Part shown: positions 34,864 to 41,418 of the stretch, one piece after another
How positions within the stretch are numbered: the stretch's first letter is position 1
How the letters are laid out: every line of letters begins with the position of its first letter
DNA from: JAPLCX01 sp964460305
GTDB taxonomy: Bacteria > Auribacterota > Tritonobacteria > UBA1439
Direction of reading: 5' to 3'
Assembly (NCBI GenBank): GCA_964460305.1
Contig: CAYWRA010000011.1
Span: 1 to 41,418, forward strand
DNA length: 41,418 bases
Notes under the pieces: model-generated
The model's database searches: none
Told to the model about the DNA's origin: nothing
The model's input: only the letters and a program-made list of their open reading frames with translations
Program-made: the position numbers and the translations under genes

Positions 34864-36417
34864 ATGACAACTCCAAAACTTAGAAGAGCGCTTCTCGGTT
34901 GTATTATGCTCCTCGCCGCATGTTACAGGTTCTACCTCATCGATCGTATCCCCCCCGGTTTCTACTCAGACGAGGCATCGGGCATTTACGATGCATATTC
35001 GATCATGCTCACGGGGAAAGACCGGTACGGCGTTTTCCTGCCATTGTACAGCAGGGGATTCGACTTCTGGTGGGCCACGCTTACATGCTATCTCTCTATC
35101 CCCTCCCTTGCATTATGTGGATTGAACGAGTTCGCAGCGCGGTTCCCCATTGCGCTACTCGGACTCCTCACAGTATTGATAACCTATCTACTGGTCAAAG
35201 AGCGTTTCAATTCCACCGCAGCGCTCTGGGCAGCTTTTCTGCTCGCCATTGCACCATGGCATGTTCATAATAGCCGATACTTCAACGACGTCGCACCCTG
35301 CATATTCTTCTTTGTGCTTGGCCTCCTCTTTTTCGCACGGGGGATGAATCGAAGAGACTGTTATTTCTATCTCAGCGCAGCATCACTTGCGCTCGCTTTT
35401 TACACGTATATCGTATCCCGCATATTTATACCCCTCGGATGCCTTGGCCTGCTATTCATATACAAGAAGGAGCTCATCCGCCACAGGAGGAGCATTGTGC
35501 GGAGCGCAGTGGTGTTTTTTCTGCTCCTCATCCCAGCATATTCTTTTGTCCTACGAGAGCCGGACCACTTTTTCGTCAGGTATAACCAGCTACACCTGAC
35601 GACAGAGGGGAGATCCTACCTCCATGCCTCGCTGTTGTTCATGAAGAACTATCTCCTGCACCTCTCTCCCGTCTTCCTCTTCTTTAAAGGCGATGCCAAC
35701 TGGAGGAACTTCCCCCAGGGATTCGGCCAGCTTTACCTGTTCGAATTCCCACTCGTCGTCGCCGGAATTATCGCTTGCGTCCGGGGATGGAGGAACCACG
35801 ATGCGAGATTCCTCATCTTCTGGCTCCTGCTCTACCCAGTGCCAGCCAGTCTCACGGTCGAAAATATCCCCCACGGACTTCGCGCAGCCACGGCGATCCC
35901 ACTCTACGAGATACTCTCGGCAATCGGCATTTACCACGCATGTGGGTGGTTGCGATCACTGCACGGACGGAAACGGAACCTGGGGATTTCGGGGGCATGG
36001 TTTTTCGCAACATGTGCAGCGGCAAATATCTATGTCGTTGCCCATCACTACCTCTTTCGTTATCCGGTCTATTCCGCACGCTCTTGGGACTACGGGTGGC
36101 GCGAGGCGATGGATTACGCAATTTCGGTCGAGTACCAATACGACCATATTGTTCTAACGGTCTTAGCCGTAGGCACACCTACTATGTATCCGCCCTTCTA
36201 TCTGCGGTATGCCCCGGCGGAATATCAACGATCGGGGCTGGAAAAGTCCAAATATCAGTTCGTGAAAGCCGAGCTCATGGACGAAGTTGCTAGCACACTG
36301 AAGGGGCGAACACTGTACATCGTGAGGGAGCAAGAACTCTGCGATGATCCACCGATCAAAGTCATCCTATTCCCAAATGAAAGAATCGCATTCAAGATAA
36401 TTGAGAAGGTAAACTAA
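34864..36417 (+). CDS. ArnT/GT39-like membrane glycosyltransferase, paralogue 2
   Basis: A 517-residue tandem paralogue of the preceding gene, with matching blocks: YSDEASGIYDAYSIMLTGKD, GLNEFAARFPIALLGLL, LLAIAPWHVHNSRY, GFGQLYLFEFPLVVAGII and the tail EYQRSGLEKSKYQFVKAELM. The acidic catalytic loop is intact in both copies, so both may be active with different acceptors or donors. ATG 34864 is 22 bp after the first copy's stop, so the pair is probably co-transcribed. The 3' end overlaps the convergent YfhO gene by 26 bp. Confidence 0.84.
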   Translation: MTTPKLRRALLGCIMLLAACYRFYLIDRIPPGFYSDEASGIYDAYSIMLTGKDRYGVFLPLYSRGFDFWWATLTCYLSIPSLALCGLNEFAARFPIALLGLLTVLITYLLVKERFNSTAALWAAFLLAIAPWHVHNSRYFNDVAPCIFFFVLGLLFFARGMNRRDCYFYLSAASLALAFYTYIVSRIFIPLGCLGLLFIYKKELIRHRRSIVRSAVVFFLLLIPAYSFVLREPDHFFVRYNQLHLTTEGRSYLHASLLFMKNYLLHLSPVFLFFKGDANWRNFPQGFGQLYLFEFPLVVAGIIACVRGWRNHDARFLIFWLLLYPVPASLTVENIPHGLRAATAIPLYEILSAIGIYHACGWLRSLHGRKRNLGISGAWFFATCAAANIYVVAHHYLFRYPVYSARSWDYGWREAMDYAISVEYQYDHIVLTVLAVGTPTMYPPFYLRYAPAEYQRSGLEKSKYQFVKAELMDEVASTLKGRTLYIVREQELCDDPPIKVILFPNERIAFKIIEKVN

Positions 36418-38815
36418 CGGGGCAGGGTGCCATGCTACGCTTCATGGTCAGAATACACAGATAAAACACCAAAATTACCAGCGCCCCCAACGTCACTCGC
36501 GCGCCGAGGGTAAACGACCGCGGCTCATAGCGGAATACCACCGTGTGCTCCCCCCGGTCGAGTGCAACCGCCCTGAATGCATAGTTCGCGCGGAGTATCT
36601 CGTTGCGCCGGCCGTCGACGTACGCCGCCCACCCCGGATAATAGACATCGCTTAAGACCAGAACTCCGGCATCGGGAAGTGTCGCTCTTACTACGATCTC
36701 CCGCGGGAGAGAGCTCACCAACTCAACCCGAGATACCCGCCCATCCATCGTCTTTTCGGGCAGCGCCACACCAGATGCCTTTTCGATAATGACCTCCCGC
36801 TCGAAATCAAAACCCGCGTTCAATTCGGGCAGGATTTTTGTGCGGTCGGAAATTACCCTGGCCTTATGAACCACGTATGCGCGTGGAATGGGCGCCGCTC
36901 GCTCGTAGATATTTGCCCCGTCACCGGTAAAACCCAGGCGGTAGCCCGCCCTCACAAACTGCTGCCCGTCGGGAAGCACGAGATACCTCAGGCCGAGCGC
37001 CTCCAACATCGGCGTGACGGCGTTGACGGCAAAGGTGAGCTGCGTTGCGGAGGATACACCCTGCGAATAATCCACATACTCCTTGTAACATCCCACGTTC
37101 ATCGTCTCATAGCCGTCAATGGAGTAGATCCCCTCGTTCATGTTCTGATTGGCGCCGGGAACTGCGATACTGGGGGCGAGGATCCTATAGTTTAAACGGT
37201 CGGAGGTGAAAAAATCGGCCACTTCCTTAGGCCAGTAGCACGAGGATAGGGGGCTCACTATAATGTACCTCGAACCGTAATGCCAGAGATCGGCGAGCGA
37301 GACTAGGAGGATGAGCACACCCACCCGCGCTCGAACCCGATTCGCCAGACCGGCATACATAATAACGGAAGATGATATTCCCAGCCAGATGGCGGCGGTG
37401 ACTATCCCCCACGACGCGCCCTTGTAGGCGGCGCGTATGAGCTGGACGTCCGCTGGATGGGGCGGCGGAGTTCCCTCAAACCCCCTAGCTGCACGGTAAC
37501 GCAATGCACTCTGCCAAAGAGAAGAGCGCTCTTCCCCGCCGGCGGCCATAACCAGGTAGAGCAGCAGAAGAAGGAGAGCCATTACAAGCGTTGCGCCGCC
37601 GAAGAGCAAAAGCTGATTTTTTCTTTCCCCGGAGCGTCCGGTCATACAATGGCAACCATATCCAGCAAGCACGGAGAGAGAAAACGTCGTCAGAAATATG
37701 AATTTGGCCTGCCCCCTAAAGAGGGCAAAGCCCGGAACGTGATAGTAAAGCATTTTAAAAAGCGGAGAATATGCCCCGAATGCCAGGAGGAGAGACAAGA
37801 GCGCCAACCCCGAAAAGAACCAGGTGTAGCGATTCCGGACGAACAGCGCCACCATCAGCGCGCACACGAGCGGGAGTATCCCAACATAGGCGCAGGTCTC
37901 CCAGAGTAGCCACCTGCCCCAGTAACGCACCGCGTGCATGTCGCCGAAAAATTCCGGAACGATGAGCGTCACGACGTTCTCGGGGGGGAAGGAGACATCG
38001 CTCACCGCCTTGGGGTCGCGCAGCAAGGCGCGCGACGACTGGTTTTTGAACTCCCAGCTCGGGAAAAGCTGAACCGCGGAAAGGGTAATCCCAACTATGA
38101 GCAGCACCGCGAGCCCAGCGCATACATATCCGCAGGGAGAGATAGATTTAGCATCACGGCAGTCGCAGAGAGCGCGGAATACCAGATACGACACAAGCCC
38201 CCCCAGACAATAGATCATGTACTGGGGATGCCCAGCGAGGATCTGGAACGCAAGCACGCAGCCGATGAGGACATAGTAGCGCGTCTTTTTCCTGCGCAGC
38301 GCCACTTCAGCCAGGAGCAGCGAGAGGGGGAACCAGGGCAACGGATTGAAAATGTGCCCGGGGAAAAGCTGGACGAGATACGGTCCCGAGAAGATAAAGA
38401 CGATCGCGGAAACGAGGGCGCCAAAGCGATCGTTTAAAAGATACTTTACGAATGCGTACGTGAAGACACCGGTGATAAAGAAATGGAACGCGATTGAGTA
38501 GTTGATTGCTATTTGGGTCGGGAGGAAAAGGTAGATGAAATTGAGAGGATAAAACATCGCCGAATGCCAGTTGTCGACAAATGGCGCGCCGCAGAAAAGA
38601 TATGGGTTCCAGAGGGGGGCTATTCCCTTTTTCAAAAGCCCGAACCCAAAGAGCCTCCAGACATATATGTGATGCGTGAGATCAAAAAAAACCGGATGGC
38701 TGAGAATCACCTCCCCATTGAATAGTGCTTTCCTGAACAATGCAATTGTCAGAGCCAGGAGGACAAGAACGGCGTGCCGGTCTCTCAAGCCGGAGACGCT
38801 CCTCTGATCGTTCAT
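36392..38815 (-). CDS. YfhO family membrane protein
   Basis: An 807-residue protein with about twelve helices and the YfhO landmarks: an N-terminal loop PLWNPYLFCGAPFVDNWHS, then FILSG-like YLVQLFPGHIFNPLPWFPLS, a HVPGFALFRGQAKFIFL segment, and a C-terminal beta domain (LSDVYYPGWAAYVDGRRNEI, HTVVFRYEPRSF) before two last helices. Family members help glycosylate surface polymers in Firmicutes and are common in glycan loci elsewhere. GAGGG lies 7 nt before ATG 38815; the GTG at 38827 is inside that ribosome site. It is transcribed towards the ArnT-like pair and overlaps its 3' end. The 112-bp upstream space has a TATGAT-like -10 candidate. Confidence 0.88.
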   Translation of the reverse strand: MNDQRSVSGLRDRHAVLVLLALTIALFRKALFNGEVILSHPVFFDLTHHIYVWRLFGFGLLKKGIAPLWNPYLFCGAPFVDNWHSAMFYPLNFIYLFLPTQIAINYSIAFHFFITGVFTYAFVKYLLNDRFGALVSAIVFIFSGPYLVQLFPGHIFNPLPWFPLSLLLAEVALRRKKTRYYVLIGCVLAFQILAGHPQYMIYCLGGLVSYLVFRALCDCRDAKSISPCGYVCAGLAVLLIVGITLSAVQLFPSWEFKNQSSRALLRDPKAVSDVSFPPENVVTLIVPEFFGDMHAVRYWGRWLLWETCAYVGILPLVCALMVALFVRNRYTWFFSGLALLSLLLAFGAYSPLFKMLYYHVPGFALFRGQAKFIFLTTFSLSVLAGYGCHCMTGRSGERKNQLLLFGGATLVMALLLLLLYLVMAAGGEERSSLWQSALRYRAARGFEGTPPPHPADVQLIRAAYKGASWGIVTAAIWLGISSSVIMYAGLANRVRARVGVLILLVSLADLWHYGSRYIIVSPLSSCYWPKEVADFFTSDRLNYRILAPSIAVPGANQNMNEGIYSIDGYETMNVGCYKEYVDYSQGVSSATQLTFAVNAVTPMLEALGLRYLVLPDGQQFVRAGYRLGFTGDGANIYERAAPIPRAYVVHKARVISDRTKILPELNAGFDFEREVIIEKASGVALPEKTMDGRVSRVELVSSLPREIVVRATLPDAGVLVLSDVYYPGWAAYVDGRRNEILRANYAFRAVALDRGEHTVVFRYEPRSFTLGARVTLGALVILVFYLCILTMKRSMAPCPVSLPSQLS

Positions 38816-38927
38816 AGCAGCCCTCACACATGGGTCTTACCTTATGGTATGGTATCATAGCTCATTCCAATCCACCATATTGTGTATGCTGCCGGAATGG
38901 CGAAAAGGGATGGAACAGCGCGCCCCG

Positions 38928-39647
38928 TCAGATGATGTTGCCGTCAACCATCTTCAGCCGGCGGTGGGCGATGGCGGCGAGCTCCTCGTTGTGAGTGACG
39001 ATTACGAAGGTCTGGCCGGAGCGCGCGTTGAGTTCGGCGATCAGCCGGTGGAGCTCGGCGCTCGTGCGCATGTCGAGGTTCCCCGTCGGCTCGTCGGCGA
39101 GCACAAGGCTCGGCTCATTCATCAACGCCCGCGCGATGGCGACCCGTTGCTGCTCGCCGCCGGAGAGCTCGGCGGGTTTATGCCCCTTGCGATCCCGGAG
39201 TCCCACAAGCCTTAGTAGTTCCTCGGCCCGATTCTCGCGTTCGGCTTCACCGGCGAACTTCCCCTCAGCATACACGAGGGCGGGCATGAGAACGTTCTCG
39301 AGTGCCGTGAATTCCGGCAGGAGATGGTAGAACTGGAACACGAAACCGATGCGTAGGTTCCTGAGCTTCGCACGCGCGTTTTCGCTTAGGCGGAACAGGT
39401 CCTGGCCCTCGAGGAGCACGCTACCACTGTCCGGGCGATCGAGCGCTCCCATCAGGTGAAGGAGCGTGCTCTTCCCGACCCCGGAAGGCCCCACAATCGA
39501 TAGGATCTCGCCGCGGGATATGGTCAGATCGATCCCCTTAAGCACGCGCAACTGCCCTTCCCCGCTCCGGTAGGACTTGCACACCCCCCGCACCTCGAAA
39601 AACGGTTCGGTACGGCTTCCGCGGTCGGCGCTGTGCCGGTCACTCAT
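38928..39647 (-). CDS. lolD: LolD lipoprotein-release ABC transporter ATPase
   Basis: A 239-residue MacB/LolD-type ATPase with Walker A GPSGVGKST (53-61), Q-loop FVFQFYHLLPEFTALENV, signature LSGGEQQR (161-168), Walker B LVLADEPTGNLD and the switch His in VTHN. With the LolC/E permease it drives release of mature lipoproteins from the inner membrane to the periplasmic carrier LolA. The start at 39647 overlaps the permease stop by 8 bp, so translation is coupled. It is the last gene of the lysS-lolC/E-lolD operon. Confidence 0.94.
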   Translation of the reverse strand: MSDRHSADRGSRTEPFFEVRGVCKSYRSGEGQLRVLKGIDLTISRGEILSIVGPSGVGKSTLLHLMGALDRPDSGSVLLEGQDLFRLSENARAKLRNLRIGFVFQFYHLLPEFTALENVLMPALVYAEGKFAGEAERENRAEELLRLVGLRDRKGHKPAELSGGEQQRVAIARALMNEPSLVLADEPTGNLDMRTSAELHRLIAELNARSGQTFVIVTHNEELAAIAHRRLKMVDGNII

Positions 39648-40875
39648 AGCGCAGCGCCTCCACCGGGTCGAGCCGCGACGCCTGCCACGCCGGGTAGAGC
39701 GCGGCGACCGTGCTCAGGGCGACGGCGATGGCGGCGGTCAGGATAATCCTCGTCCATAACAGCTCCACGGGGATCCTGTCGAGGTAGTAGATATCGCTCT
39801 CGAACAACTGAAATCCCGTGAGCCAACCGATGAAATCGGCTATCGGGTTGATCGAATCCGAAAAGAGATATCCCGCCGTTACGCCGATGAGGGCGCCCGA
39901 GATGCCGATGAGCGCTCCCTCCATCGTAAAGATGCCCATGATGCTGCGGGGCCTCACGCCGATCGCCTTCAGGATGCCGATGTCCTTCGTCTTTTCCATC
40001 ACCACCATGATGAGCGTGCTTGCGATGTTGAGGGCCGCGACGAGGACGATAAGGGCGACGATAAAAAACATGACCTTCTTCTCCATCCTCACCGCAGCGA
40101 AGAGGTTGGGGTTCTTTTCCATCCAGCTCTTGACGACATACGGATGGGGGAACGCGGTCTTAAGCTCCCTCTCCACCCTGCGCGTCAGTTCCATGTCCCG
40201 GACCTTTACGCTCACGCCGTGGACCACGCCGTCGAACCGAAAGAGCTTCTGCGCGGTGCCCAAGTCAACGTAGACGAGCGACGAGTCGTATTCGTACATG
40301 CCGGAGTTAAAAATGCCGGCGATGACCCGGTCGAGCACGATTGGGACGGGCCCCGCCGGGGTCTGTACCTCGACGGGGGAAACGATCTTGACCTCGTCTC
40401 CCACGTCGAACCCCATGTCCTTTGCGAACTCCTCTCCCACGATGATCCCGCTTCCCGATTCGAGGAGATTCCCCTGCGCGATGTACTTCTTGAGCGCGGA
40501 CGCCTTTCCCTCCCGCACGGGATCGATTCCCTTAACGACCACGCCGCGCGCCTGCCGCGCTCCCCTGACGATCACCTGACCGAGGATGTACGGCGCGGCG
40601 GCGACCACGTCGGGGAGCTGCTCGGCATTCTTGATGACCTCCTGATATCCCCGCATCGCCGGTTTCGTCTCGATCGTGAGTTCGGAATAAACGCCGATCA
40701 CCTTCTCCTTCATCTCCCGCTCAAAGCCGCTCATAACAGCGAGCACCACGATGAGCGCCATCACGCCGAGCGCCACGCCCGCCAGCGAGATCAGGGTGAT
40801 GAAAGAGATGAAGCGATGCTTGCGCTTCGCCTTAAGGTATCTGAAACCGACGAAAAGTTCGAAGGGAAGTGTCAT
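39640..40875 (-). CDS. lolC: LolC/LolE family lipoprotein-release permease
   Basis: A 411-residue permease with one N-terminal helix (about 22-48, SLAGVALGVMALIVVLAVMS), a large periplasmic domain, and three C-terminal helices. The FtsX-like core includes MVVMEKTKDIGILKAIGVRP and a LYPAWQASRLDPVEALRYE end, the LolC/LolE signature. Only one permease gene is present, so it may work as a homodimer (LolF-like); the symbol follows the family. ATG 40875 overlaps the lysS stop by 4 bp (ATGA). Confidence 0.93.
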   Translation of the reverse strand: MTLPFELFVGFRYLKAKRKHRFISFITLISLAGVALGVMALIVVLAVMSGFEREMKEKVIGVYSELTIETKPAMRGYQEVIKNAEQLPDVVAAAPYILGQVIVRGARQARGVVVKGIDPVREGKASALKKYIAQGNLLESGSGIIVGEEFAKDMGFDVGDEVKIVSPVEVQTPAGPVPIVLDRVIAGIFNSGMYEYDSSLVYVDLGTAQKLFRFDGVVHGVSVKVRDMELTRRVERELKTAFPHPYVVKSWMEKNPNLFAAVRMEKKVMFFIVALIVLVAALNIASTLIMVVMEKTKDIGILKAIGVRPRSIMGIFTMEGALIGISGALIGVTAGYLFSDSINPIADFIGWLTGFQLFESDIYYLDRIPVELLWTRIILTAAIAVALSTVAALYPAWQASRLDPVEALRYE

Positions 40876-41418
40876 GGTTTTTTGGCGCGGACATCCAAAG
40901 ATACAGAAACCGACCCCAATTCCGGCTTCAACTGCGGAAACAAAATCACGTCCCGTATGGATTCCCGACCGCCGAACAGCATGACCAGCCGGTCGATGCC
41001 GATCCCCACGCCCCCGGCCGGCGGCATGCCGTATTCGAGAGCCCTGATAAAATCCTCATCCATCCGGTGCGCCTCATCGTCGCCCTTGTCTCTCGCGGCG
41101 CACTGGGCCTCAAACCGCTCCCGCTGGTCCAGGGGATCGCAGAGCTCTGAGAAGGCATTGACGACTTCCAGGCCGCCGATGAAGAGCTGGAACCGCTCCG
41201 TGAGCAACGGCCTCTCCGGGATCTTCTTCGCTAGAGGAGAGAGCGCAATGGGATAGTCAAGAAGGAAGGTGGGCAAGCTCAAGGCCGGGACCACGCGGCT
41301 CTTCAACGCCTCGTCCACGATTTTGGCATAAGTTTTCGGCCCCTCGATCTGGAGCCCCATTTTATCTGCGGCCGCCACGGCGGCTGCCTCTCCCCTCTCG
41401 GGGGACAGATCCTCGCCG
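40872..41418 (-). CDS. lysS: Lysyl-tRNA synthetase, C-terminal part (cut by window edge)
   Basis: The frame is open to the right edge, so only the last ~180 residues are seen. They carry class II LysRS landmarks: LPTFLLDYPIALSPLAKK, NAFSELCDPLDQRERFEAQ, and motif 3 GVGIGIDRLVMLFGG with its ATP-binding Arg, followed by RDVILFPQLKP. The enzyme charges tRNA-Lys. The position upstream of lolC/E with a 4-bp overlap makes it the proximal gene seen in the operon. Residues after the last motif form a short tail (ELGSVSVSLDVRAKKP). Confidence 0.95.
   Translation of the reverse strand, partial: GEDLSPERGEAAAVAAADKMGLQIEGPKTYAKIVDEALKSRVVPALSLPTFLLDYPIALSPLAKKIPERPLLTERFQLFIGGLEVVNAFSELCDPLDQRERFEAQCAARDKGDDEAHRMDEDFIRALEYGMPPAGGVGIGIDRLVMLFGGRESIRDVILFPQLKPELGSVSVSLDVRAKKP

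Noticed and set aside
40144..41256. 370-codon plus-strand open frame
   Set aside because: It is antisense to lolC/E and lysS, both certain genes, and its composition is rich in His, Arg and Asp as expected of a shadow frame.

Overview
The window looks like chromosome from an uncultivated, moderately GC-rich Gram-negative bacterium. A LolC/E-LolD lipoprotein-sorting operon implies an outer membrane. Other pointers are a gingipain-type (C25) secreted protease with Thr/Pro linkers, many large membrane glycosyltransferases, and intergenic DNA full of short dispersed repeats. This combination would fit PVC-type or candidate-phylum bacteria (Omnitrophota/Aureabacteria-like), but the phylum is an inference. 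Most genes lie on the minus strand; no rRNA, tRNA or CRISPR array was seen.

Layout. (1) 1-260: minus-strand promoter, FMN riboswitch and intrinsic terminator controlling a gene beyond the left edge. (2) 600-9,600: housekeeping and hypothetical genes: RNase G, a radical SAM-linked DUF2344 protein, a membrane protein broken at a C10 tract, a sialidase-like BNR protein, a DUF116 protein, a periplasmic TPR protein, and an unusual zinc ribbon / decayed ComEC-type metallo-beta-lactamase / helix-hairpin-helix fusion. (3) 9,800-12,800: GlcD and GlcF subunits of a glycolate/D-lactate-type dehydrogenase, separated by a repeat element. (4) 13,058-22,110: a GT-C-like membrane protein, then a convergent 2,154-residue C25 protease with about 30 beta-propeller blades. 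That gene carries a 1,089-bp in-frame tandem duplication, and a 3' remnant of a second GT-C copy lies on its far side. (5) 22,108-33,119: seven closely spaced minus-strand genes: radical SAM enzyme, methyltransferase, GT2 glycosyltransferase, a YfhO-like protein and three large polytopic proteins. This looks like a surface-glycan or glycolipid operon. (6) 33,249-36,417: two tandem paralogous GT39/ArnT-like proteins, divergent from that operon. (7) 36,392-38,815: a YfhO protein. (8) 38,928 to the right edge: lysS-lolC/E-lolD, an overlapping three-gene operon.

In regions 4-7 the polytopic proteins resemble GT-C enzymes, which use polyprenyl-phosphate-linked sugars outside the inner membrane. 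The GT2 enzyme could make such a donor, and the methyltransferase and radical SAM enzyme could modify the product. No polymerase, flippase or sugar-nucleotide pathway gene is present, so the product cannot be named. At least two repeat families fill the intergenic spaces: a MITE-like inverted repeat with AAAGAGTAAAAGAGAA arms, and a GC-rich module that recurs four times in one orientation.
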